Source of the DNA: Casuarius casuarius
Lineage: Eukaryota; Chordata; Aves; Casuariiformes; Casuariidae
NCBI GenBank assembly: GCA_003342895.1
Contig: PTFA01000011.1
Coordinates: 5,511,784 to 5,575,783 of the forward strand
Direction of reading: 5' to 3'
DNA length: 64,000 nt
Shown: piece after piece, positions 1 through 11,180 of the stretch
Layout: each line of letters begins with the position of its first letter
How positions within the stretch are numbered: position 1 is the first letter of the stretch
Translations under genes and position numbers: made by a program
Notes under the pieces: generated by a model
What the model was told of the DNA's origin: nothing
The model's database searches: none
What the model saw: the letters and a program-made list of their open reading frames with translations, nothing else

Positions 1-283
1 GACTCTTTTCAGTGGTGCTCGGTGATAGGACAAGAGGCAACAGGCACAAACTGAAACACAGGAAACTCTGTCTGAGTATAGCAAAACTTTTTCACTGTGA
101 GGGTGACTGAGCAGTAGAACAATTTGCCCAGAGAGGTTGTGGAGTCTCCATCCTTGGAGATATTCAAAACCCAACTGGAGATGGTCCTGGGAAAGCTGCT
201 CTAGGTGACTCTGCTTGAGCAGGGAGGTTGGTCTAGATGATCTCTAAAGGTCCCTTCCCACCTCAACCATTCTGTGATATAGG
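1..283 (+). mobile_element. CR1 LINE, 3' end (left part outside window)
   Basis: This is the 3' end of a chicken-repeat-1 (CR1) non-LTR retrotransposon, cut by the left edge of the window. It follows the usual CR1 3' order: 'caagaggcaacaggcacaaa' (about 33-52), 'cactgtgagggtgactgag' (about 94-112), 'gcccagagaggttgtggagt' (about 127-146), 'tgcttgagcagggaggttgg' (about 212-231), 'ctagatgatctctaaaggtc' (about 233-252), and the terminal 'accattctgtgat' at about 265-278. CR1 has no poly-A tail and ends in short repeats like attctrtga, which fits. The good match to avian consensus as I know it suggests a moderately young copy. The segment is non-coding 3' UTR plus the last codons of ORF2 at most. 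Certainty of the family is high; the subfamily is not assigned. Confidence 0.9.
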
Positions 284-3200
284 CAAAAAATATATAATTT
301 TACATACAAATAATTCACCTAATTACGAATTCTGAGATACAAGAGTTTCTACACAGGTCTTACAAGAACCTGTATTTTCAAGACATACTTCTTCAAAAGA
401 AAATATCAGGTCAGAGACAGACACAAAACAGAGTAGCAGCAACATTTCAAAGCTGAAATAACATCTTCCACATAAACAAAAAGCTCAGCAAATGCAAAAC
501 AGATAATGAAGTAAACCCAGTCAGTGAAGAAAGTCCTCAGATGTGGCAAACTTACTCCAGCTGCTATCAGATAAAGTATTAACTCTGAACAACATCTTTA
601 ATAAATAGGTCACTGGAAAAGAGAAATACGTACTGCAACGTACTAGAAAACAAGAATAGGAAAGAAGAAATACTGGAGTTGTGAAAACAGTGGTGAATAC
701 AGAATGGATGATATTTTCAAAGGTGCTCTGTATTGACTGAACACTGCTTCAAATCAACGGAAAAGAGCTATTAGCAGCTAAGGGAGCTGAGCTAGTTCAA
801 TGCTAAATACCTTTGAAAAGCTCTCTGTGTGGTATGCAAACCCCAGCAGTTTTTGGACTTTCAAAATACTGAATGATTGCATGTGCTTTCACTACCCACA
901 GTCTGGGGTTTTCAGTACTGATGCGCTTTCCAGAAACACTGATGCTTTTAATGAGAGATCCCTGCCAGAGAATCTTTTTTGTCTCAGATTAGCCACCTAA
1001 GCACAAATTTATTCGAAATATATGAAGACTGTTCAATCCCAGCACTGGAAGGAGGGACAGTAGCTCATGAAGGGGCAGCCATTCCCCAAGCCAAAATGAA
1101 GGGAACAGTGTACAATCACAGTAGGAAACAAGACACTCAGCTTGAGAATTCCTATAAATGACAATAGCTTTAAAGCCCCAGTGCCCACTGCTGGTTGAGG
1201 AAAACATCTTCTTCAGGAGAAACACACAGTTGCTTTCAATCTAAATGGAAACTCTTTCACAGGAACAGCTTGTTTTGTGTCACATAGTTTACTTTGTCCT
1301 TTTCAAGGCATTTTCCACCCTTCAGAGATACAGAAGAGCCTTAAACACTAGCAAAAAACATCCCTTTCTAAAATTAAGGCATAGCTATCCACAAGTGCAC
1401 TTCATGAAGACAGAGACGTAAAGTTTCAAGCCTGATAATACCTGCTATGCAGTACAAATAGTTCTGCTGAAACCTATGTGAAGAGAAAATTTTACACAAA
1501 TACATTTGCCCAGGTGTATTGACAGTTCCTCTGACAAGGTTTAGAAGGGGGTCATTGTGCTTAAGGCCATAATTCAGCAAAAAAATTAAGCTTTCATTTC
1601 AATTCAAAGTTAAGGTTGAGATTTTAAGAGGTCTGCTAAATCTAGCCTTATGTGACTAGTGGAAGGCTTGAGTAAGGTGAAATTGCTCATCATAAGTAAC
1701 AGAGGTTTTCTTGTGTTTTTCTTTCTTTTAATATTACCTTCTCACAGAATCACAGCAGGGTTGAGGTAGGTTTCTTTTAGGAAAAAGGCTTAGTCTTTAG
1801 ATGGAAGATTAAACAAAAATATTTGGTTTTATTTTGCCAAAGGGGAGGAGGTTTTCTGTTAAAATGCATGATATGAGAGTGATCCAATGATCTGAAGGTG
1901 AATGCACAGCTTTGGAAGAAAACAAGATCATATGGAGCATGGTAGCGTACCCAGTCAAAAATACCATTCTGCTCTTGTGTGAACTTTTTATTAGTGGACT
2001 TCATGGAAGAGAAGATCCAAGGTCTAGAGATGCAGCTGATATTCAAATACATTGAAGAAATACTGGAGGAGATATTTGGCATGTTTTTTTCACTGACTGC
2101 CTCTGAACCAAGACATAGAGGGCAATTTCTGGACAGGAAAGTGAAAGAGTACCACCAGGACAATGCTGAAGCTAACAGAGGAGAATCCAAATTTGCCATA
2201 TAGGACAATTCAGATGAGAAGCTGGAAGAGGATGAGTAGAAAAGGCAATGAGAATTAGAACTATTCGCAGCAAATGGAGGAGGTGACAACAGAAATACTA
2301 CGGAAAGAAGAGAATGAAAATAACTGGAGATTAGTCATACTAAAACAATTTAGTGTGACTATGGGCACCTATTAGTAAGCCTGTCATCAGTAGAAATGAA
2401 GTGAACAAAAGTATACATTTTGCAACTCTGGGGTTAAAATTGACAGATAACACAAACAAAAAAGAATTATTCAGCTGGATTGTGGTCTTAAAAATACCAA
2501 TAAATCCTCATAATTTTAGAACAAACAAAGCTGTAAGAGATGGAAAATGCAGTAAAAAACAGATTGATTTATATGTTCCTCTGAGAAAGCCTCTCAGTTC
2601 CTAGGACAGAAAAGAAAGCACCAGACTGAAAATGAATGTACCAGTTCTATACAGAAAAGATTTTCAGAGTCACGGACCATTACAGTGCCTCCTATGAGAA
2701 GAAGTTGAAGTTACACTTTCTTATCAAGCAGAAGAGGTGCTAGTCTCCTGGGTGAATTAATAAAATTACAACAGAACAGCTCCAAATCAATCACATCACT
2801 CTTACCAAGCAGCTCCAAATCCATCACAAGTTATTACTGAAATGTGAAATGGTGAAAAAAGTTTGTTGGAAGAGTCTAGAAGATAAAAAGAAAAGAATGA
2901 CAGACTACTTTCCATGAGCAAGAACCATTCAACATGTCTTCGTAGGTGACTGCTCAGAGATGAGATCTTCAGAAAATAATTCTTCTGGTAAAATGGATCA
3001 AGATAATCATGTATGGTTGACTGTTGAAGAGTTTGTAATTTTGCAGGAAAAAAAAACCACACACACACAAAAACCCACAACAACATGTATTAACACTATT
3101 CAGAAAGTGCATGGGGAATAAAAACAACCTTTATGAATACAGATTGGTCAGTCCTTAATGCTTTAAGAGTATAAAACACTGTATAAATGCTAAGAATAGA

Positions 3201-4987
3201 TGACTTGTTGCTCTCTCTGTGACGCTACTTCTTTTTCCAGCAGTGCACTGTTATGCCTAAACATTGACTATATAAAACAAGGTGTCTTTCCTCCCACTCT
3301 CTCCTCTTGCACAGGTAATTATCTAGACATACTCTTCAAGGGGATCATCACCATCTCTTATGAAACACACATTTAATGTGTTTAAGTCACTCACAATTAT
3401 GATTATTGCCACTGGGAACAAGACCTATTTTTTTTCTGTTTTCATTCTTATTACTTTTATTTCTCTAAGTGTTCCTTCATAAGGAGAAAGACACAAATGG
3501 GAACTTTCTCTGTACTTTTGATTACCCACTGTTGTAACAAATACTCTAGGGATGTTAATTAAAAGCCTTTGTAATACCTACTGTCCCTGACCAAGGGTAT
3601 TGACCTAGCAGAACACACGTTATCTTCTTTGCCTCAGAATTTGAAAAGATGTGCTCATACAACTTTTACTCATTCTCATCTTTCTGTCCTCTAAGAAGTG
3701 AGTTATTGAAAGATTAAGGCCAATGACCATTATATGTCTATTTTGTGAAGCTGAAAAAAAAAATTGCAAGGGATCGATGAACACAGCTCCTTTTGACATC
3801 TTAATGCAATCTTTATGTTAAGCTTCCTAGCTGATTTTCTATGCAATAGATGTAAGATTTTTACTCAATTCCTAGCTTGTTTCCGACAATACATGAATGA
3901 CAGCATATCTAAGTGCTATGTCTGCAGAGTGAAAGCCACAAAGTGTTTTTCAAGTAATCATGAAATCTAAAGTGGGTTGCTTACCATGACTGAGTAATAT
4001 ATTCAGTAGAGATATGAGTGCTTTTGTATATTTAACATTGTGATTTCTCTTTGATCTCAGGTTTCACATTTGAAACTATCCTTATCTTGCAGTTTTATAG
4101 CTCATCTTGAAAGTTTATCAAGCGGAGCTTTCATGGAACATATACATACACTTAGATATACCACCTATTCTTCTCCTCTCCTTCTTTTGGTAATTATCAG
4201 CCTTTTCCTCTCCTTCAAGGTATTTTCTATCAACCATCACAACTCTTAACTGCATGTGGGATAGCCCCTTTTAAAAATAGACATAGCCTTGCTAAACTGG
4301 TGTGATCTTTGCAGTTTATCTAAGGCTATTAGTAAATAGGAATGAAAAAGCATACCCTACAATACTACACGCACCACAACACTTTGCTGAAGATATGTCA
4401 CTGTTGAAAACAAGCTATTTGCAGCTCTTGTGGAATTAAATCAGCTCCTACACAAGCAAGTTATTGTTTTTAATGAATAAGGAACATGTCAAAAACGCTG
4501 TAAATTCAAGGTAGCAGAATCCATGTTTCAAACTTTTCTCTCTTGTTCTTTTTTAATGAAAATGAGTTGATTGACATACTCCCAGAGGGGCCAACTCCCA
4601 AACACTGATAACATCACCTGCAGCTGAGCAGATTCTTTCACTAGCTACTTGGAATTGCTGGAACATGTGGGGTATTCCTTTGCTAGTGCTGACAGTAATG
4701 AACCACATGGGGAGAAGCACATTTTGCTGTCTTCGATTTTCAACTGGTAATCTCAGATGTGAGCCTATTTAGTAATCTCTTGACTTTTACCAGAACACCC
4801 ACTAATATTTTCTGGAATGCTTATTTTGGAATGTTTGTGGGTGAGGACTTCACAGGTATCGGGTAAACTGCAAGGATTTACCTCCTAAAGGCTTGTTAGA
4901 AGTGCTGTTAGTATGCTTGCTTGTGCTATGTCTCTCTCTGCCCATACAATGTTATAGCCCTAGAATTACAGGACCTATCATGAATCT
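284..4987. other. Gene-free AT-rich stretch
   Basis: I see no recognisable gene or complete repeat here. The open frames at 1777-2289 (minus) and 1979-2203 (plus) overlap each other and match no family I know. Small items inside are a 33-bp CR1-like tip (1741-1773) and a short CA run with adjoining A tract (about 3051-3075). There is a pyrimidine-rich acceptor-like sequence ending in AG at about 3314, but no open exon follows it. Confidence 0.6.
1741..1773 (-). mobile_element. Tiny CR1 3'-tip fragment
   Basis: The sequence 'cacagaatcacagcagggtt' followed by 'gaggtagg' resembles the reverse complement of the CR1 3' terminus ('cagaatcacagaatggttga' then 'ggttgg'). Only about 33 bp match, so this is either an extremely 5'-truncated CR1 or chance. 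Read on the minus strand it would be the last bases of the element. Confidence 0.4.
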
Positions 4988-6290
4988 TCATTTTCTGGTC
5001 TTCATTAAGGGACAAGATCTTGCATCTGGAATCCAAGACATAGATCCCTTCAAAAAAACTAACATCTTTTCCTTCCCATCACCACCCACCAAGAAAATTT
5101 CCTCCAAAACTATAAACCCTGCAACAGCTGGCTTGGTGGCTAAACCTGGATGTTTAGCCACTGAAGGTTTCATTATTGTCACCAAAGAGCTGCCAAATCA
5201 GGCTTGGCAACTTTCAGTGACATANGCAACACTTCATAACATGGATAGATCACTGAAACTGTAGGCATCTCTTTGTCACAAAGGACTGCAATGACAGTTT
5301 GCATGGGCTCTAGGATCTTGGTGACATTTTCAACTCCTGTCAAATCGCCTTCAAAGAAGTCATGATGTCTTACACATTTCTCCAGACCTGTTTTGGCAAT
5401 AACATGGCACTAATAGCTGACTGTTGCTCTAACAATTTAGATAACACGTCATAACTTTTTTGGAACATCTGTTATTAATTTACATTGGGAAACAGCCAGC
5501 AGGAGCTGCTTTTTTTCTGACACAGTACTTGCTGGCTTTGGAAAAACGATGCAACTTGCTGTATCCTTCTCAAAAGACTGTTCATCTGATGCACATTTAG
5601 GCCCTTTTCTGTGGGGAGTGTGTGTAAAGCACCTAATATGAGAGGACAGCTCTGCTTCTTTAATTACAGTCAACACGTTAACTGCATTATCTGTGGTAGC
5701 AGATCGATTCTGACAATACTTTTCAAGTCTTACTGAAACACCGCGCTAGTCAACACACAAGTAAGGTTCTGATCATTCAGTTATCAGAATGATCTGACTT
5801 GTTCAACTATCCCTTTTGCCAGACAAAGTCCTGATCTGATGTTAGCTGTTTCTGAAAAGTGTTGTTATTGTTACTGAAGATACTGTGGCTCTAAAGGTTA
5901 TAAAAGATGCAAGCTTCTGATGTACTTTGGCCTTTGATTTCTGCACAGACTTTTAACAACATTTGCAAATGGTTCCTCCTGGAAATATAAAACTTGGACT
6001 GAATTTTATGTGTAAGCATCCAAATGCTTTCTTTCAGCCACTGAGCGCAAAAGCAAACACAATAAAGGATTTGTCTTCTTTGTTATCAACTTCACTCCAC
6101 AGTTCACTCCCAAGTCCTGGTACCCTGATTGTGCAAATTGCATATAAGCTAGTTCATTCTATGCTCTCTTTTGAAGTGAATCAACCAGTTTCCACCAAGC
6201 CAAAACTGACTTGTTCCAAATACTTCACTCCAGGGACTGTTCCCTATATGCACTGTGGCTAAGACCGCACTGGTTTGGTTCCCCTCACCA
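4985..6290 (-). pseudogene. hAT-superfamily transposase relic (ZBED/Ac-like), frameshifted
   Basis: Read on the minus strand, this stretch carries the ordered landmarks of a hAT DNA-transposon transposase, split over several frames. From N to C terminus: a BED-finger-like half with GGNWLIHFKREH (about 6197-6162); SVAERKHL (about 6042-6020), where hAT proteins have the VVE-x-x-x-F segment; TTDNAVN (5697-5677), matching the catalytic TDNAxN block; HIRCFTHT (5640-5617), matching the CxAHxLNL block; QMNSLLRRIQQVASFF (about 5597-5550), matching the IR-x-VxxFHxS block; LITDVP (5478-5461) and DVLSKLLEQQSAISAM (5450-5403), matching the DVxTRWNSTxxMLxRLLEQ block; then ILEPMQTVIAVLCDKEMPTVSVIYP (about 5310-5240, here cited only as a landmark), matching the alpha-helical LxPFxxxT...PTxS segment. 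At least four frame changes and several stops separate these blocks, so it is dead. An intact hAT transposase is roughly 600-700 residues; this covers about 430 codons. I could not find terminal inverted repeats or the 8-bp target duplication. An antisense open frame at 4893-5264 is only a shadow. Confidence 0.8.
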
Positions 6291-8408
6291 TATGTAGTCC
6301 TCCAGTACTATCCCAGCATTTCCTGCATCCTAAAAGCACTCTGTAAATTTTCATGCTATGTTCCAAAGCATGCAATACAGATGCTTAGCTCTGTGCTATA
6401 AAAAATACTGCTTTTGTAGGCAGCAACACAGCCTTAACATTATTTCAGATGTTCTGAGTTAGGGAAAAAGCCACACGGATGCAATAACGACTTTGTTTAA
6501 GGTACAATGGTGGGGCCAGAGGAGATCTGTGTGAAGTGCTAAGCAGTGCTGAGATGCCCTTAACCAGTGTGGATGCAAGCCATCCTGCACCATTCTGTCT
6601 GGAGCCAGAATTATTTCCTGGAATGGAGGATTTTAGCAGTGCAGATATAATCAAACACAACCATAGATTCTGCAATGTGGACACGTGACGTTTTCAGGCT
6701 CTCTTACACCAGCATTAGAAGAGCTGTCTCTACTGAATTGCACTACGTTTTTACTTTGGGATTCACCAGCTCTCTCCAATTTGCCTTTAAGAGAGAGTTC
6801 CACATTATTTTCTTCAGAGGCATCGTTACTGTATTGCTGACTTTAGGACTCATGTTGCCATAGCAAACATTGCATATCGTCTCATCATTATCTGTGCTTT
6901 AAATGCTTCTCTATACAATTATTTCAAAACTGAAGTATTTGCATTCTTGAGACTGAAAAGAAGTCACGGATCTTTGAATTCTGACCTCAGCATGTTTCAG
7001 TTAAACCAGCTTTTGCATTTGATCACCAGACTGCTTGCTGGGATTCTTCCGTTGATAGGATTCATGGGGGCCATTTTTAGAGGAGAGAGAAGGTGGAAAT
7101 TGGGGAATCCCAGGTCACTCTTGACAAAAAACAAAGGGGCAGTTCTGGTCACCCATGAGAGAGAGAGCAGGAAACTGGGAAAGGCTGAACTTCTGAGCTG
7201 GCAGCAAAAAAAAGATGCAGGTTTCCAGGTCAGTATGCACACAAGTAAACCCCCCCCTTAACTCAGCAGGAGTCAGGACACTTAAGTGGGGGCTAAGCAT
7301 CCAATACCTAATCTAGTACATCAAATATGTGGTGGATAAACTGGGAACAGTGAAGAGTTTCTCTGAAACTAGTAAAGGTACACACATTTTAATAGCAGCA
7401 AACAAAAGAGAAAGGATCTATGTTTTAGGCTTTCCTAACTTTGTAACTCCATAAAACCGTGCTTCTCCTCTGATGGCTAGAAAAGGACTACATTGCTGTG
7501 CAGAGAGGTTCAGGACCTGCCAATTTGTTGTAACAGAAAACATGGAAACTTGTGAACGTCAGGCATTTTCATCATCAGCATCTTTCCCTCCTTCCCCCCA
7601 AACAGCTCCAATGTGAATCATCTTTAACTATTCACTTAATACGCAGTGTCTTATATACTACAGAACAAGCAGAACCATATGAATGAAATATATGAATGAA
7701 AAGCAGAGACTTCATCTGTGTTCGGTTCCTATTAATCATGGTATATTGAGCAGGAAGACAGCTGGATCCACATTACGTGTTATACTCTAGCGCCAAACAA
7801 CATCTTAGAGGTGAACACAAGACTAGGAAGTGACACCTTTTCTTCAGTTCTGTGTTTGAGAGTATTCTTTCATTTACTTTAACATTAAATAGAACCAGCA
7901 AATTCACCTGCAAGTAAAACCAAAAATTTAGCTACCTGAGCTTACATCATGGTAATTTTTTTTTTGGTGATCTTCATCCATTTTGGCTTATTTCTTTTAC
8001 TATGGTGATTCTTCTACATACATTGAATACAAAACCTATTCTTTCATCATTGGAGGTGGTTTAAAAAGATTATGATTTTAAAGAATACCTTAAATTTCTA
8101 TCTAAATTGTTCAACAGAACATCCTATCTATTTCTGGAGGAAGATTTGTGTTACACAGCTTTCCAAGAGACCCACTGGAATTTGTGTGTCTATGAGGAGA
8201 ACACATGATCAAATAAAAATGCATTGACAGTGACATACGGATAATTTTCTTTGCCTAGGAATGGTATATAAATGCTGGAAGAGGTCCTTAGTTTCATATT
8301 TATTCAAACAATCTACATTTCTGTAGAACTCTGGCAGAAAAAAGGCTGCTATGCACATTCACATGTCTGATTTCTCAGCCAACTCCTTGATGGCATTAAA
8401 GGTTTGTC
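6291..8408. other. Gene-free stretch after the hAT relic
   Basis: I recognise nothing here. The part next to the relic (about 6290-6900) could be the remaining 5' side of the hAT element, but no motif shows it. A C8 run lies at about 7248-7257. The short frames at 6445-6684 (minus) and 6947-7261 (plus) match no family known to me. Confidence 0.5.
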
Positions 8409-8555
8409 ATTTGCAGTTATCTACATTTTTTATTTTTATTTTTCATGTTCTTCCATTGTCAAGGATGTTAAAAATACTTGATATTTGCAGTTATCTACTT
8501 TTTTTTTTTTATTTTTCATGTTCTTCCATTGTCAAGGATGTTAAAAATACTTGAT
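8409..8555 (+). repeat. Tandem duplication, two copies of about 74 bp
   Basis: Unit 1 (8409-8482) and unit 2 (8483-8555) both start with 'atttgcagttatctac', pass through a T-rich tract, and end with 'gtcaaggatgttaaaaatac' and 'ttgat'. Outside the T-rich tract the copies are identical by eye. The tract reads ATTTTT-type in unit 1 and nearly pure T in unit 2, so homopolymer slippage accounts for the one-base length difference. The near-identity implies a recent duplication. Confidence 0.95.
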
Positions 8556-10669
8556 ATTCCTTGTCCAGAATAACAATTTACTGTCAAAAAGTTAGCATTA
8601 TGTTGAGAGTTAATTTGTTTTCTTTTTGTATATCATTTCTTGTTAATATTACAATTTTAAATAAAAATACCCTTGCAGTGGAAACACCCTCTTCAAAAAA
8701 AAAAAAAGTATCAGAAAGGCTTTGCTAACCCTGTGGTTACCTGAGACATCACAGAAAAATAGCCAAATTGAAGTCTGGTAGTTGACAGGGATAATCAAAG
8801 ACAGACAAAATAAATAACTCCTTAGAACTGAAAGATTAGGTGTTTGCAAAAGAGAAAACAAGGATGTGAGGAGAAAATACAATTTTAATAGAAGGTTAGC
8901 TGAGCGTACTGCACCAAAGAATTTGAGTGTGATGCAAAATTGCATATTGTTTCACTTGGTTTCCACATGCTTTCTTGCCATGCTAATGAGGAAAATGTCT
9001 TTAAAAGATCAACAGAGAAATATGAGTTTGTACCAGAGAATTAGATTTTGGACGCAAGGTCATAAAATTTAGGTCATACAGTCCAGTGCACAGAGCAGTG
9101 CTGATAAATTCTGACTGAGGTGGTAATCAGTTAGGATGAAAGGACAATAAAGAATTAAAGAAAACAACAGTTTTCAGATGGCTGTAGCGCACTAAAAAGC
9201 TTCTATACTCAGATGCAATACAAATAATTTAAAAGAAAAGTCAGCCTGCAGTGTGATAGCCATTTAGCCAAATGCTCCAAAAGCTGAAGGACAACGTTCA
9301 GGTTCTTTCTCTTTTAATAAATGTCACTGACAGGAAATGCACGAAAAACAGGATAACCAGGTGAGACCTACATATGCTTAAAACAAAGAGCTCTGATACA
9401 AACTAAGCCACCATGTTAGGGACTGCAGAGTTTTCAGAATTTAGAGTCTGCTATTTAACAATATTGTGCCAGAGTCAAAACAAGAATACTGATTCCCAGA
9501 AAAATAGGTCTGAATTAAGATCCTGGGTGGAATCTAGTATGATCCATATCCTGCTAACATTTTCCCTGCTTGCACAAGTCTTGCTCTGTCTTCCAATCTT
9601 ACAGCCTGGTCCCTTCAAGCTTACAAATAGGTTGAAATAGGAAATATGATTCAGCACTGGCTAAAGCTGGTGACATTTTTTCTGCAAATAAGGAATGTAA
9701 CAAATAGCAGAGCCTCAACCAAAGCAAGTAGTAAGAATTTGCAAAAACCAAAAGCATGTCATTTTCAGAATGAAATACTTTCATTTTTGAACCATCCTAA
9801 TCTTTTGGCATAATTCTTGTTTAAAAATCCTTAAATCCTTTGTTTTGAGTGAAAAAGTGAATACAGGAAATGACTGCATTTGCTTTTCTTTATGCCATTT
9901 AATGTAAGTAATCACAATATGATCACCATTGGTGTGCTGGCAGCACACACAAGCGGAGAGCCTGTACTGAAGGCAGATGAGCAGCACGTCTGTTAAATCC
10001 TGATGTGACGTGATCTGAAAACTCAGCATTATGATAGGGTTTAGTATGATACATAAAAAAATGTTCTCAGCTTGAACACAGGAACTTTCCTAATTCAGAG
10101 CTGGGTAAAGCATTGCCTCAGTTTCCTTCCTTGAAAGTTGAGTTGGCAGGCTGTATAAATTATCTTTTCAAATTTCTTTTCTCCCTACAAAGCCTAATTA
10201 CTGTTTATTTAAATGTAAGAATTACTTCCTATTGCCAGTATCTAATTTGTTGACATGAAACAATCATTTATTTCAAAGTTGATGCCTCCCAGCATATACT
10301 TCTAGTTCTGTCAGCTTCCAGTCCTCACAAGGGTTCAATAGTTCTTGCAGTCTTTACTGAGCTTTACAGTTCTCCTGGGAACCCTTCTGTAACCCTATCG
10401 CAAATGCTTCTCCCAGAGATAATTTTCTCTGTAGTTTTTTGCTTGCATTTTACAGTCTATAGTCCTTCCAAGTCCCACAGGAGGTTGGTAACTTCTACCT
10501 GTGAACTGTCTCAAGTGCCAAGTTGCAAACTGCTGAAAAAAACCCCACATTAAAAGAATTATACCACTGTGCCCACGTAAAGGAATCGTAAAGTGAGTTA
10601 AATATAATTTGTTGCCTGAGCACTGTAACAGGAGAACAAGGGCCAAAAAGCATAAAGGTGTGTTGTAAC

Positions 10670-10725
10670 AGGCAGCAGGTGCTGGCCAGAGCCAGCGCCA
10701 GAGTCAGAGCCAGAGCCTGCTGCCT
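10670..10725. repeat. GC-rich inverted repeat (candidate hairpin)
   Basis: The arms 'aggcagcagg' (10670-10679) and 'cctgctgcct' (10716-10725) are perfectly complementary. Nested inside is a 6-bp stem 'gctggc' / 'gccagc' (10681-10686 and 10691-10696) with a 4-base loop. The loop region is an imperfect agagcc repeat. A hairpin is possible in DNA or RNA; function is unknown. Confidence 0.55.
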
Positions 10726-11084
10726 CTGCTCGGTGCAGCTCCCTTCTCAGGGAGTCATTTCAACAGAAGCAGCGCTGTGACTCACTGCAGAAGATGCTAT
10801 TTATCATAACTAGGTGTAGGAGAATGAGGCCCCAGTTTGAATAAAATGTCTGATTTGCATGTTTAATGTATGATCATTTATATTTTAAGTTATTAATGAG
10901 TATGCTGATCTGAAGAAAGAAATTTGCTAAATATTTAATGTTAAACAAGCTTCGGTTAAACAAACTGGGACAGAAGAAATTTCCAAAGTTGCAACTACAG
11001 CATTTTTATGTTGTGGGTTTATCAATATTCAAATACATGTAGGAGATGTCTGAGAGTCTAAAACCACATGATGATCTAACATTT

Positions 11085-11180
11085 CTATAGCACCTTTAAT
11101 TCAAGAGGATGTCAAAGTGTTTAACAAACTGCAGGCAGGGATCATTTCACCTACCATTAAAATGAAGACATGGCTGCAAT
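11085..11180 (+). mobile_element. Possible ancient amniote SINE-like repeat
   Basis: 'ctatagcacctttaattcaa' followed by 'gaggatgtcaaagtgtttaa' and 'caaactg' resembles a widely dispersed amniote repeat segment of the form tatagcacctt...ggatctcaaagtgctttacaaac. I remember this pattern from other amniote genomes but cannot assign a named family. The boundary on the right is uncertain. Confidence 0.3.

Noticed and set aside
1777..2289. 170-codon minus-strand open frame, the longest in the window
   Set aside because: Serine- and phenylalanine-rich, no recognisable domain, no splice or promoter context; of a size reachable by chance in 64 kb of six-frame sequence.
4893..5264. 123-codon plus-strand open frame with a hydrophobic start resembling a signal peptide
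   Set aside because: Most of it is the antisense of the hAT transposase relic, and it contains an unknown base; no family match.
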